NCBI RefSeq assembly: GCF_900104695.1
Contig: NZ_FNSW01000001.1
Location: 3,590,001 to 3,654,000 of the forward strand
Direction: 5' to 3'
Length of the DNA stretch: 64,000 nt
From: Paenibacillus sp. GP183
GTDB lineage: Bacteria; Bacillota; Bacilli; Paenibacillales; NBRC-103111
Below the pieces are notes generated by a model. That model saw only the letters and a list, made by a program, of their open reading frames with translations, was not told the origin of the DNA and searched no databases. Shown in pieces: positions 46,647-55,197 of this stretch (position 1 is its first letter; every line of letters begins with the position of its first letter). The translations under genes were made by a program, and so were the position numbers.

Positions 46647-47693
46647 ATGCGCAAAAAGAAAAAAAAACCTGCGCCAAGGGTCATCCTATGGGTGGCTTTT
46701 TGGTTGTCGCTGCTGCTTATGGTCACTATGATCATTCCAGGATTGCTAGTTAAGAAGATTCCGAGTCACTCGGCCTATACTCAGCCAAGCAAGGAAACTC
46801 GAGGTAAAGATGCTCAAACAGCGGAAGCCAAGCCGCCTTTAATGATTCCCGTTTATCTTACGAAGAAAGCCTCGATTGAATCCGTCTCTTTGGAGGCTTA
46901 TGTAAAAGGAGTCATAGCTGCTGAAATGCCGGTTGAGTTCGAACTGGAGGCCTTAAAAGCACAGGCATTGGCAGCTAGAACTTACATCGTGAGGCGCATA
47001 GCGGAACAAGATTTCAGCGAAGTGCCCAGCCGCGATGCCTGGGTTACGGATACAACGACGCACCAAGCCTATATCAGCCAGCAAGATTTATCCCATAAAT
47101 GGGAGAACAGCCCATCGGCCGCCAATCTGGATAAGATTAATAGAGCCGTGGAAGAAACGAAGGATATGATCCTCGTCTATGACCATAAACCGATCAATGC
47201 TACCTTTTTTTCAACCAGCAATGGATATACCGAGAATGCCGATGAGTATTGGAATGTAAAGGTACCTTATCTGGTAAGCGTCCCCAGCCCTTGGGACATC
47301 TCTCTATCGCCGCGCTATCAAGAAAAAGTGGCCATCCCCTATAAAACGGTTCAGCAAAAGCTTGGGGTGGCCAGTATATCATCTTCAAGCAGCAAAAAAA
47401 CAGGAATGAAGATACTGGAAACATCAACGGGACACCGTGTCAAATCCATAAGCATAGGGGGCAAAATCTTTTCAGGCCGCGAAGTGAGAGAAAAACTGGG
47501 ACTGGCCTCCTCGCAGTTTGATTGGAAATGGAGAGGCGAACAGATAGAGTTCACCACCTATGGCTTCGGGCACGGCGTCGGGTTAAGCCAATGGGGTGCA
47601 CAGGGAATGGCCCTTGCAGGAAAAACCGCTGAAGATATTGTTAAATACTATTATAAAGGGATTTCAATAGCTAGAGCTTCTGATATTCTATAA
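46647..47693 (+). CDS. spoIID: Stage II sporulation protein D
   Basis: Lytic transglycosylase of the SpoIID-SpoIIM-SpoIIP engulfment complex, made in the mother cell. The 348-aa protein has a basic N-terminus and one membrane anchor (about 12-33). The catalytic glutamate is in AAEMPVEFELEALKAQALAARTYIV, and the C-terminus has TFFSTSNGYTENADEYW and GFGHGVGLSQWGAQGMA. The upstream region contains TTCATATAATGTTCCA, closely similar to the sequence upstream of spoIIID, consistent with shared sigma-E control. Confidence 0.96.
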   Translation: MRKKKKKPAPRVILWVAFWLSLLLMVTMIIPGLLVKKIPSHSAYTQPSKETRGKDAQTAEAKPPLMIPVYLTKKASIESVSLEAYVKGVIAAEMPVEFELEALKAQALAARTYIVRRIAEQDFSEVPSRDAWVTDTTTHQAYISQQDLSHKWENSPSAANLDKINRAVEETKDMILVYDHKPINATFFSTSNGYTENADEYWNVKVPYLVSVPSPWDISLSPRYQEKVAIPYKTVQQKLGVASISSSSSKKTGMKILETSTGHRVKSISIGGKIFSGREVREKLGLASSQFDWKWRGEQIEFTTYGFGHGVGLSQWGAQGMALAGKTAEDIVKYYYKGISIARASDIL

Positions 47694-47709
47694 AAATATG
47701 TTCTTTCAA

Positions 47710-47737
47710 GTATAAAACTTTTGAAAGTGTCAAGAAT
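47710..47737 (+). promoter_or_regulatory. Candidate sigma-F promoter of spoIIQ
   Basis: GTATA (47710-47714), a 14-base spacer and GTCAAGAAT (47729-47737), close to the sigma-F consensus GTATA and GGNNANANT with one mismatch. It lies 20 bases before the ATG. spoIIQ is a known sigma-F target. Confidence 0.5.
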
Positions 47738-47756
47738 GGTTATTGAGGTGATAACC

Positions 47757-48485
47757 ATGAATGATCAAAAACAAGGTTTACAGACGAAGGAAGAAGCTCC
47801 TAAAACTGTTCAAGGAGCACCAATCGTCACATCCCCATGGAAGAGATTGCTTGCGAAGAAGTGGGTATTTCCAGCAGCGTATATGGCAGCAGCGGCAATT
47901 ATCTTAACCTTCATGTGGGTCTATCAAGACGTCGGCAAGAAAGCGGCTACTAAGGATCTTGGGCTTAAAGTGACGAATGAATCAACGGTCGACAAATCCA
48001 AAACCCCTGATGCTTTAGCCGTATCGACAAAAGCGGAATCCATGCAATGGCCCGTAAAGGACATGAAAGAATTGACCACTTCGCTCCCTTTTTATGACAC
48101 TAAGGCGAGCAATGAGGTAAGACAAGCTGCTATGATTGTGTACGGCGACACTCTTACTCCACACGTAGGTGTCGATCTTCAGAAGCCGGATGGCGGAACC
48201 TTTGATGTATTCGCCGCTTTGAGCGGTAAAGTCACAGCCGTGGAACAAAATCCAGTCGTCGGCAATTTGGTAGAGATTACACACAGCAACGGACTCGTTA
48301 CCGTGTATCAGAGCTTGGGTGAAGTATCCGTCGCTAAAAATGCGGATGTGAAAAAAGGCGATGTGATCGCCAAAGCCGGCCGCAATGAATTGGAAAAAGA
48401 AGAAGGCATCCATCTTCATTTCGAAGTGCGCCAAGGCGCGGGTGGACCAGCTCTCAATCCGGAAACATTGATAAGCGCTAATTAA
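47757..48485 (+). CDS. spoIIQ: SpoIIQ, forespore M23-domain protein
   Basis: A forespore membrane protein that in Bacillus pairs with SpoIIIAH across the intermembrane space during engulfment. The 242-aa protein has one membrane helix (about residues 36-56) and a C-terminal LytM/M23 domain. The metal motif is complete: His136-x3-Asp140 (HVGVD) and His219-x-His221 (HLHFE). Bacillus subtilis SpoIIQ is known to have lost the first histidine, so this protein may be an active endopeptidase or metal-binding as in clostridia. ATG 47757 follows GAGGTGAT. Confidence 0.93.
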   Translation: MNDQKQGLQTKEEAPKTVQGAPIVTSPWKRLLAKKWVFPAAYMAAAAIILTFMWVYQDVGKKAATKDLGLKVTNESTVDKSKTPDALAVSTKAESMQWPVKDMKELTTSLPFYDTKASNEVRQAAMIVYGDTLTPHVGVDLQKPDGGTFDVFAALSGKVTAVEQNPVVGNLVEITHSNGLVTVYQSLGEVSVAKNADVKKGDVIAKAGRNELEKEEGIHLHFEVRQGAGGPALNPETLISAN

Positions 48486-48489
48486 AAAA

Positions 48490-48537
48490 AAGGTTGTCCC
48501 CCTGCAGATTTCATCTGCGGCAGGGACGGCCTTTTTT
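48490..48537 (+). terminator. Rho-independent terminator after spoIIQ
   Basis: AAGGTTGTCCCCCTGCAGA pairs with TCTGCGGCAGGGACGGCCTT around a short loop, followed by six T. Confidence 0.92.
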
Positions 48538-48587
48538 GCTTTTTACAAATAAATGTACGAATTCAGCTTGTCAGGCTTGGCTACGTA

Positions 48588-48615
48588 GAATATATAGTCC
48601 TGCCCCTCATATAAT
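48588..48615 (+). promoter_or_regulatory. Candidate sigma-E promoter of spoIIID
   Basis: GAATATA (48588-48594) and CATATAAT (48608-48615) are separated by 13 bases, near the sigma-E consensus (kmATATT, 13-14 bases, CATACA-T). spoIIID is a known sigma-E target. It is 34 bases upstream of the start codon. Confidence 0.5.
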
Positions 48616-48649
48616 GTACCAAACTATCTCGAGTAGGGAGGCGAGGGGA

Positions 48650-48940
48650 TTGCACGATTACATCAAAGAGCGGACCATTAAGATCGGTACCTGCATTGTC
48701 GAGACCAAGCACACCGTTCGTACCATTGCCAAGGAATTCGGCGTATCCAAGAGCACGGTGCATAAGGATCTGACGGAAAGATTGCCGGAGATTAATCCGG
48801 ACCTGGCCAATCAGGTGAAGCACATATTGGAGTATCACAAATCCATCCGGCATCTCAGAGGAGGCGAAGCTACAAAAATCAAATATCGCAAAACCAAGCA
48901 TCCCAGACCAGCCGAAGCTCTAATCGCGTTAAAGTCTTGA
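48650..48940 (+). CDS. spoIIID: Sporulation transcription factor SpoIIID
   Basis: DNA-binding regulator of mother-cell genes in the sigma-E to sigma-K switch. The 96-aa protein is nearly identical to Bacillus SpoIIID over HDYIKERTIKIG, then VRTIAKEFGVSKSTVHKDLT (helix-turn-helix) and LPEINPDLANQVK, with a basic C-terminal extension. The start is TTG 48650, preceded by GGGAGGCGAGGGG; an upstream in-frame extension has no homology. Confidence 0.96.
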   Translation: MHDYIKERTIKIGTCIVETKHTVRTIAKEFGVSKSTVHKDLTERLPEINPDLANQVKHILEYHKSIRHLRGGEATKIKYRKTKHPRPAEALIALKS

Positions 48941-49076
48941 GAATTTTGTCGAATAAACACCCTAAAAAGAGGAATTCAAGCATTCATAGCGAATTTAGCA
49001 TATAATTAGGACCAACATACATGGAACGCCGATTCTACTCTTCATGAACGGTTGATTTAGGGAGGATTATTTAGAA

Positions 49077-50078
49077 ATGTTGAGCAAGGACATTGGAATA
49101 GATCTCGGCACCGCAAACGTGCTTATTCACGTAAAAGGACGCGGTGTTGTGCTCAATGAGCCATCCGTGGTTGCCATTGAGAGCGATACGAAGCGTGTAC
49201 TGGCCGTTGGCGATGAAGCCTACCGCATGGTGGGCCGTACCCCTGGGAATATCGTCGCCATTCGGCCGTTACGAGACGGAGTCATCGCCGACTTTGAAAT
49301 TACGGAAATGATGCTGAGGTACTTTATTACCAAAGTGGGCGGCAAGCGCTGGTTTTCTCACCCGAGAATCCTGATATGCGCGCCGACCAATATTACCTCC
49401 GTCGAGCAAAAGGCGATTCGTGAAGCGGCAGAGCGCAGCGGTGCCCGAGAAGTATTCCTGGAAGAAGAACCCAAAGCGGCTGCTATTGGGGCCGGCATGG
49501 ATATATATCAGCCGAGCGGCAACATGGTTGTAGATATTGGTGGAGGCACCACGGATGTAGCCGTGCTATCCATGGGCGACATCGTGACCTCCTCTTCCAT
49601 TAAAGTTGCCGGCGATACCTTCGATGCGGCGATCACGAAATATATCAAGAACAAATACAAGCTACTCATCGGGGAACGGACCAGTGAAGACATCAAGGTG
49701 AAAATCGGAACGGTATATCCGCATGGGCGTTATGAAGAGATGGATATCCGCGGAAGAGATATGGTGACGGGACTGCCGCTTACCATCACCATTCATTCCA
49801 ATGAAATTCAGGAAGCCTTGTGGGATCCCGTATCATCCATCGTCACCGCAGCCAAGAGCGTGCTGGAACAAACGCCACCGGAGCTGTCGGCCGACATTAT
49901 TGATAGAGGCGTCATCCTTACAGGCGGTGGAGCGCTTTTGCACGGACTCGATCAGCTGCTTTCCGATGAGCTTAAAGTTCCAGTATTAATCGCGGAAGAC
50001 CCTATGCATTGTGTAGTTAAAGGCACGGGCATCATGCTCGATAATTTGGATAGAGTAAGCAAACGGAAGCTGGTCTAG
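49077..50078 (+). CDS. mbl: MreB-family actin-like protein Mbl
   Basis: Membrane-associated filament protein that guides side-wall synthesis. The 333-aa protein has the phosphate 1 motif IGIDLGTANVLI, phosphate 2 motif VVDIGGGTTDVAVLS and adenosine motif ILTGGGALLHGLDQLL. The position after spoIIID and before flhO matches Bacillus mbl rather than mreB. ATG 49077 follows GGGAGGA. TATAAT at 49001-49006 may be part of its promoter. Confidence 0.93.
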   Translation: MLSKDIGIDLGTANVLIHVKGRGVVLNEPSVVAIESDTKRVLAVGDEAYRMVGRTPGNIVAIRPLRDGVIADFEITEMMLRYFITKVGGKRWFSHPRILICAPTNITSVEQKAIREAAERSGAREVFLEEEPKAAAIGAGMDIYQPSGNMVVDIGGGTTDVAVLSMGDIVTSSSIKVAGDTFDAAITKYIKNKYKLLIGERTSEDIKVKIGTVYPHGRYEEMDIRGRDMVTGLPLTITIHSNEIQEALWDPVSSIVTAAKSVLEQTPPELSADIIDRGVILTGGGALLHGLDQLLSDELKVPVLIAEDPMHCVVKGTGIMLDNLDRVSKRKLV

Positions 50079-50088
50079 GGGTGAAGGT

Positions 50089-50988
50089 ATGTTAAGAGGC
50101 TTATATACGGCAGCGTCAGGCATGATTTCCGAGCAGCGTCGGCATGACACCATCACAAATAATATCGCCAATATCAACTCACCTGGCTTTAAGCAGGGGA
50201 ATTCGCTCTCCCGTTCGTTTCCGGAGATGCTGATTTCACGCATCCGGGGTGGACAAGACATTCCTGCCAATGCTCAGATCGGCAGATTGAACACCGGCGT
50301 TTTTGCTGAAGAGAATATTGCGATACATACCCAAGGTGATCTGCAGGAAACACAAAATCCTTACGATTTTGCCGTTGTGTCCAATCTTCAAGTTCCGAAT
50401 GTGCAGTTCGATGCCACCGGCAAGTTCATTGATGCTAACGGCAATTGGATACAGCAGCCGCAAGCGCTCTTTACGGTGCAGAATCAAGCGGGCGAACGCC
50501 GATACTCCCTTAACGGTAAATTCACCGTAGATTCCACAGGACGTTTGGCAAACTCCGAAGGCCATACTGTACTCGGCCGAGATGGACAACCTCTAATTTT
50601 GATCAATCCCGCTACAAACCTGCCGATTCGCAACATTAAAGTAACCAATAAAGGCGAGTTTTTGGATGAGGCCGGTCAACCGATCCTGAATGCGGCTGGA
50701 CAACCTGTAGGCTTGCTGATCTCCAGAGCGGAAAACCCGAACCTGATGCTCCGCGAAGGGAATGGATTATACCGGATCAATCCGGGTGATGAAGCTACCG
50801 TTACAGCCGTGGCCCAAGGAGACCAAGTCGAGATCAAACAAGGGTACATCGAGCGTTCCAACGTAGATGCCGCGCAGTCCATGGTTGATTTGATGTCAGC
50901 CCTTCGTGCCTATGAAGCCAATCAAAAGGTCATACAGTTTTACGACAAAAGCATGGAGAAGACAGTCAACGATGTAGGCCGAGTGTAA
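50089..50988 (+). CDS. flhO: Flagellar hook-basal body rod protein FlhO
   Basis: A 299-aa distal or proximal rod protein exported through the flagellar system. The N-terminal rod motif ASGMISEQRRHDTITNNIANINSPGFKQ and C-terminal IERSNVDAAQSMVDLMSALRAYEANQKVIQ form the coiled-coil ends typical of FlgF/FlgG-like proteins. GGGGTGAAG precedes ATG 50089. It is paired with flhP as in Bacillus. Confidence 0.93.
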   Translation: MLRGLYTAASGMISEQRRHDTITNNIANINSPGFKQGNSLSRSFPEMLISRIRGGQDIPANAQIGRLNTGVFAEENIAIHTQGDLQETQNPYDFAVVSNLQVPNVQFDATGKFIDANGNWIQQPQALFTVQNQAGERRYSLNGKFTVDSTGRLANSEGHTVLGRDGQPLILINPATNLPIRNIKVTNKGEFLDEAGQPILNAAGQPVGLLISRAENPNLMLREGNGLYRINPGDEATVTAVAQGDQVEIKQGYIERSNVDAAQSMVDLMSALRAYEANQKVIQFYDKSMEKTVNDVGRV

Positions 50989-51001
50989 GGAGGATGCGAA
51001 A

Positions 51002-51865
51002 ATGAACAATTCGATGATCAACTCGTCAGTTTCGATGAATGGCTTGCAGCAGAAGCTCGATATCCTGGCGAATAATATTGCTAATTCGAATACCGTTGGT
51101 TTTAAAAAGAAGGAAGCTTCCTTTGAAGACGTTCTAACCAACATCAATAATCAGCCGGAAGGCTTTCGGCGGCAGGGAAGACTGTCTCCTCTCGGTTTTA
51201 ACCAAGGGTGGGGCTCGAGGCTTGTCCAGGTTCAAACGAACATGGCGCAAGGTCCGATCCAACCCACCGGTAATGTGACGGATTTGGCGATTCAAGGGGA
51301 CGGCTTGTTCGAGGTGGCCGTTTCCGCAATTGACCCTGCTACGGGCAATCAGGTGTTCCAACCGGCTTGGACTCGCAACGGCGCTTTTAGCTTAAGCCCG
51401 GATAATCAAGGCACCATGACGATGGCGATGGCTGACGGGCATTTTCTTGTTGATACAACAGGGAACCCGATTCGTATTCCAATAGGCTTCCGCCCCTCAA
51501 TTGACCAGAGCGGAAATGTACTCGCTTATAATGAAATAGATCATACAGCACCGCCGATCAATGTAGGCCAAATTAAGCTTGTTCGCGTTGTTCGACCGCA
51601 GCTTTTACGCGAAGTCGGGGATAATATCTTTTCGTTGCCGGCTGGAATTGCAAATACTCAAGACATTTTGCAAAATCTGAATGGAAATGCTGGGAACGTC
51701 GCAGACCGGGTGGAAGTTATGCAGGGCTATCTGGAGCAGTCCAATGTAAATATGTCTGATGAAATGACTGAACTTGTGATGGTACAGAAAGCCTTTCAAT
51801 TAAACTCCCGTGCGATTACTTCCTCTGACACCATGATGAATATGGCCAATAACTTACGTGGCTGA
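51002..51865 (+). CDS. flhP: Flagellar hook-basal body rod protein FlhP
   Basis: A 287-aa rod protein. The N-terminus has LQQKLDILANNIANSNTVGFKKKEASFED and the C-terminus LEQSNVNMSDEMTELVMVQKAFQLNSRAIT, SDTMMNMANNLRG. AAGGAGG precedes ATG 51002. With FlhO it builds the rod; the partner flagellar genes are not in this window. Confidence 0.93.
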   Translation: MNNSMINSSVSMNGLQQKLDILANNIANSNTVGFKKKEASFEDVLTNINNQPEGFRRQGRLSPLGFNQGWGSRLVQVQTNMAQGPIQPTGNVTDLAIQGDGLFEVAVSAIDPATGNQVFQPAWTRNGAFSLSPDNQGTMTMAMADGHFLVDTTGNPIRIPIGFRPSIDQSGNVLAYNEIDHTAPPINVGQIKLVRVVRPQLLREVGDNIFSLPAGIANTQDILQNLNGNAGNVADRVEVMQGYLEQSNVNMSDEMTELVMVQKAFQLNSRAITSSDTMMNMANNLRG

Positions 51866-51890
51866 GAAGGAAAGTGGGGAAAGTAACCCT

Positions 51891-52133
51891 ATGTCTGACA
51901 AGCTTGAAACGACAGAAGCTTCATTGAAACCCCAAAAAACAAAAAAAATCAAGCCTATATGGGCGATTATCATCTTAACTATCCTTAAATTTCTTAGAGT
52001 TCCCTTCCTCTGCATAGTGGCATTGGCCGTCGGTCTCTATGTGGGTTATGCCAAGATTGGAAAACAACCCGCAGCTGAAATGCTCCATATGAACACCTGG
52101 AAGCATTTGTACGATCTGGTGTTTACTCGCTGA
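51891..52133 (+). CDS. Small membrane protein of the EpuA / RNA polymerase beta-associated family
   Basis: An 80-aa protein with a basic N-terminal segment (KPQKTKKIKPIW), one membrane helix (about residues 24-50) and a C-terminal motif GYAKIGKQPAAEMLHMNTWKHLYDLVF. This resembles EpuA-type proteins, often annotated as a DNA-directed RNA polymerase beta subunit fragment. The function is unknown. ATG 51891 with GGGGAAAG is preferred; a GTG at 51858 inside flhP is an alternative. A terminator follows. Confidence 0.75.
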   Translation: MSDKLETTEASLKPQKTKKIKPIWAIIILTILKFLRVPFLCIVALAVGLYVGYAKIGKQPAAEMLHMNTWKHLYDLVFTR

Positions 52134-52157
52134 CCCGAACACATCAAACAACCCGAA

Positions 52158-52186
52158 CAACTCCCGCTAAGGGAGTTTTATTTTTG
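52158..52186 (+). terminator. Rho-independent terminator
   Basis: AACTCCC-GCTAA-GGGAGTT followed by TTATTTTT. Confidence 0.88.
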
Positions 52187-52233
52187 CAACTAGCAAGTTA
52201 TAATGGATAAAGGTTCTTAAGGATTACCAAAGC

Positions 52234-52286
52234 AAAACTCAGTAACGCTTTCGAAGCCAGTTTAGCTAAAGCTAAACTCTAAGGAG
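52234..52286 (+). promoter_or_regulatory. Leader hairpin element related to the atpC repeats
   Basis: AAAACTCAG, then GCTTTCGAAG, then the hairpin AGTTTAGC-TAAA-GCTAAACT, then CTAAGGAG (the ribosome-binding site). The same order with the same conserved blocks occurs before atpC, where the stem is AGTTTTCC/GGAAAACT. The stem bases differ in both arms in a compensating way. Confidence 0.75.
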
Positions 52287-52295
52287 TGAAACCGC

Positions 52296-52820
52296 TTGAA
52301 TGTCCCCAATTTATTGACGTTAAGCCGATTTATTCTCATTCCTGTGTATTTGATCGTTTTTTTTGAGGGATATCCGAAGACGGCGTTCATTATATTGGTT
52401 GTGGCCGGACTAACGGATATTGTGGACGGCTACTGGGCGCGTTCCAGAGGCTTGGTCACACAGATTGGAGTCATGCTGGATCCACTCGCCGATAAAACCA
52501 TGATGCTGGCGGTGATCATTTCGCTGCTCTTGTCAGGTATGATCCCGTGGGAAGCGGCTTTGGCGATTTTGATCAGAGACCTCGGCATGATTATCGGTTC
52601 AGCCTTTATTCACTTTCGCGGCAAACAGACTCTGCCCGCCAATATTTGGGGGAAGCTGACGACCGTGCTCTATTATTCGGCTATTTTATTCATTGTGTTT
52701 GAAACCCGTTTTGCCATCGTTTACTTATGGTTCGTGATTGCGATTTCCTTTTTAACTTCTCTTATTTATATCATTCAGTTCGCTGTGTTGAATACAAATA
52801 AGATGAAAGTCAAATCATGA
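52296..52820 (+). CDS. CDP-alcohol phosphatidyltransferase (PgsA-like)
   Basis: A 174-aa membrane enzyme of phospholipid synthesis. The full signature D-x2-D-G-x2-A-R-x8-G-x3-D-x3-D is present in TDIVDGYWARSRGLVTQIGVMLDPLADK. The most likely product is phosphatidylglycerol phosphate, by similarity to PgsA; cardiolipin synthase of the same fold is an alternative. The start is TTG 52296 after CTAAGGAGTG. It lies behind the leader hairpin element and has no close partner gene. Confidence 0.88.
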   Translation: MNVPNLLTLSRFILIPVYLIVFFEGYPKTAFIILVVAGLTDIVDGYWARSRGLVTQIGVMLDPLADKTMMLAVIISLLLSGMIPWEAALAILIRDLGMIIGSAFIHFRGKQTLPANIWGKLTTVLYYSAILFIVFETRFAIVYLWFVIAISFLTSLIYIIQFAVLNTNKMKVKS

Positions 52821-52963
52821 AGTAAAAAGAGCATATATCTAGGTTTATACTTTCACCCATACATATGCTCCCTTATATCAACCCTCACTGCTGCAGCATA
52901 TGAAGGGACACCTTAGTTTCAGTTGTTACCTTCATTTTTATGCAAATTTCGGAAGGAGTTCCT

Positions 52964-53395
52964 ATGCTGGATATTAATCAAATACAAGAGATCATTCCCC
53001 ACCGACCGCCTTTTTTGCTCATTGACCGCATTCTTGAAGTCGAGGATGGAGTCAGAGCGGTAGGAATCAAGAATGTAACCATGAATGAACCGTTCTTTGC
53101 TGGACATTTTCCGGGTTATCCGGTTATGCCGGGCGTATTGATCATTGAGGCGCTGGCACAGGTAGGTGCGGTTGCGATTCTTAAATCTGAAGCCAATCGA
53201 GGCAAGCTTGCCTTATTTGCGGGTATTGACAATGTACGTATTCGCGGACAAGTTGTACCCGGCGACACCTTGACGCTTGAAATGCAAATTACAAGGGTCA
53301 AAGGAATGATTGGCAAAGGGCTAGCTGTTGCCAAAGTAGGAGATCGCATCGTATGTGAAGGTGAATTGATGTTCGCTTTAACCGATCCTAAATGA
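52964..53395 (+). CDS. fabZ: 3-hydroxyacyl-ACP dehydratase FabZ
   Basis: Dehydrates 3-hydroxyacyl-ACP in fatty acid elongation. The 143-aa hotdog-fold protein has the catalytic His48 ([13 protein letters not shown]) and Glu62 (IIEALAQVG). ATG 52964 with GGAAGGAG upstream is chosen over an upstream ATG. It lies near flhOP as in Bacillus. Confidence 0.96.
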   Translation: MLDINQIQEIIPHRPPFLLIDRILEVEDGVRAVGIKNVTMNEPFFAGHFPGYPVMPGVLIIEALAQVGAVAILKSEANRGKLALFAGIDNVRIRGQVVPGDTLTLEMQITRVKGMIGKGLAVAKVGDRIVCEGELMFALTDPK

Positions 53396-53411
53396 GGAGG
53401 AGCTGTGCATA

Positions 53412-55112
53412 ATGACGACTGACCGTGTGCAAGCAGGCTATCAATTGTGGCTGGAGGACCCTTCCATAGACCTTACAACCAAGGAGGAGCTCAGATCGAT
53501 CCAGGCGGATGACAAAGAAATCGAGGATCGGTTTTACAAGGATTTGGAGTTTGGAACCGGCGGTCTTCGCGGTATCATTGGTGCGGGTACAAATCGGATC
53601 AATATTTATACAGTGGGACGTGCCAGTCAAGGTCTCGCAGAATATGCGCTGCAAACCACTCCTGCGAATCCATCCATTGTGATCGCTTATGATTCCCGGA
53701 ACATGTCGCCAGAGTTTGCACTGGAGTCAGCCTTAGTATTTGCCGGCAACGGCGTTAAGGCCTATGTGTTCGAATCGCTGCGGCCAACGCCCGAGCTTTC
53801 CTTTGCGGTTCGCCAATTAGGAGCCTCCGCGGGCGTTGTTGTGACGGCAAGCCATAATCCGCCTGAATATAATGGCTACAAAGCCTATGGCGCTGACGGA
53901 GGCCAGCTTACGCCGGGTGCGGCCGAGCAAGTCATTTCGTTGGTACAAGGCGTGGACTCCTTCAAAAAAGTAAAGAAGCTGAGTCGTTCAGAAGCGGAAG
54001 CTCAGGGCTTATTGGAGTGGATCGGCGAGGATATGGATCGCGATTATCTGGCTGCTGTTACTGCAGTCAGCCAAAATCCGCAAATGGTCAAACAAATGAG
54101 CCCGGACTTTCGCATCATCTATACGCCGCTTCATGGAGCAGGCAATCGGCCGGTTCGGCAAGCGCTTCAAGCCATCGGCTTTGAACAGGTTCAAGTGGTG
54201 GCCAAGCAGGAACAGCCCGATCCCCAATTCTCTACTGTGAAATCGCCCAATCCGGAAGAAAAGGAAGCCTTTACTCTGGCCATTGAGCAGGCGAAAGCAT
54301 GGAACGCCGACATCATCATCGGAACAGATCCGGATTGTGACCGGATGGGAGCGGTGGTGAAGGATTCAAGCGGCGAGTATTTCGTGTTAACCGGCAACCA
54401 GTCCGGCGCGATTATGGTCCATTATTTACTGCAGAGCAAGAAAGATCGCGGAACCCTTCCTGATAACGGCATCGTGATCAAAACGATAGTGACCAGTGAA
54501 ATGGGAGCTGTGATTGCCAAATCTTACGGTATTCCAACGCTGAATACCCTGACCGGCTTCAAATATATTGGTGAAAAAATGACGGAATACGATCAAACCG
54601 GGGAGCACGAATTCTTATTCGGATACGAGGAGAGCTATGGTTATCTCGCCGGAAAATATGCCAGGGATAAGGACGCTGTGGTCGCATCCATGCTCATTTG
54701 CGAAGCGGCCGCTTATTACAAAAAGCAAGGAAAGACACTTTACGAGGTATTGCAGGAGTTATACAAGTCCTATGGGTATTTCCTGGAAAAGCTGGAGTCC
54801 AAAACACTCAAAGGCAAAGACGGTGTAGAGCAGATAGGACGTATCATGGAAGCTTGGAGAACAGATCCGCCTGTCGATATTCAGGGTACACATGTCGAGG
54901 TGATGGAGGATTACTCCAAAGGCATTCATGGTCTCCCCAAAGAAAACGTGCTAAAATTCAAGCTGGAGGATGGCTCCTGGTTTTGCCTCCGCCCATCGGG
55001 TACCGAGCCCAAAATTAAATTTTATTTTGCCGTTCAAGGCTCGTCTGAGCAGCAAGCAGCCGAACAAATGAACAAGCTTATGACATATGTGCACAGCCGT
55101 ATAGACGGATAA
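53412..55112 (+). CDS. pgcA: Phosphoglucomutase/phosphomannomutase
   Basis: Interconverts glucose 6-phosphate and glucose 1-phosphate for UDP-glucose and wall glycolipids. In the 566-aa protein the phosphoserine loop is TASHNPPEYNGYKAYG, the metal loop GTDPDCDRMGAV, the sugar loop FGYEESYGYL and the phosphate-binding loop RPSGTEPKIKFY. ATG 53412 follows AGGAGGAG. It is followed by a terminator. Confidence 0.95.
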   Translation: MTTDRVQAGYQLWLEDPSIDLTTKEELRSIQADDKEIEDRFYKDLEFGTGGLRGIIGAGTNRINIYTVGRASQGLAEYALQTTPANPSIVIAYDSRNMSPEFALESALVFAGNGVKAYVFESLRPTPELSFAVRQLGASAGVVVTASHNPPEYNGYKAYGADGGQLTPGAAEQVISLVQGVDSFKKVKKLSRSEAEAQGLLEWIGEDMDRDYLAAVTAVSQNPQMVKQMSPDFRIIYTPLHGAGNRPVRQALQAIGFEQVQVVAKQEQPDPQFSTVKSPNPEEKEAFTLAIEQAKAWNADIIIGTDPDCDRMGAVVKDSSGEYFVLTGNQSGAIMVHYLLQSKKDRGTLPDNGIVIKTIVTSEMGAVIAKSYGIPTLNTLTGFKYIGEKMTEYDQTGEHEFLFGYEESYGYLAGKYARDKDAVVASMLICEAAAYYKKQGKTLYEVLQELYKSYGYFLEKLESKTLKGKDGVEQIGRIMEAWRTDPPVDIQGTHVEVMEDYSKGIHGLPKENVLKFKLEDGSWFCLRPSGTEPKIKFYFAVQGSSEQQAAEQMNKLMTYVHSRIDG

Positions 55113-55124
55113 CCGGAAAAAGAC

Positions 55125-55149
55125 AGGAGGCCGATTGCCTCCTTTTTTC
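55125..55149 (+). terminator. Rho-independent terminator after pgcA
   Basis: AGGAGGC-CGATT-GCCTCCT followed by a T run; a perfect stem. Confidence 0.93.
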
Positions 55150-55197
55150 AAGAGACTGTACCCATGTAGCGACAGCATTAGAACAGGAGTGAACATT

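Noticed and set aside
52830-52870. GAGCATAT...ATATGCTC inverted repeat as a terminator after the phosphatidyltransferase gene
   Set aside because: The loop is about 25 bases and no T run follows, so it does not meet the usual form of a rho-independent terminator.
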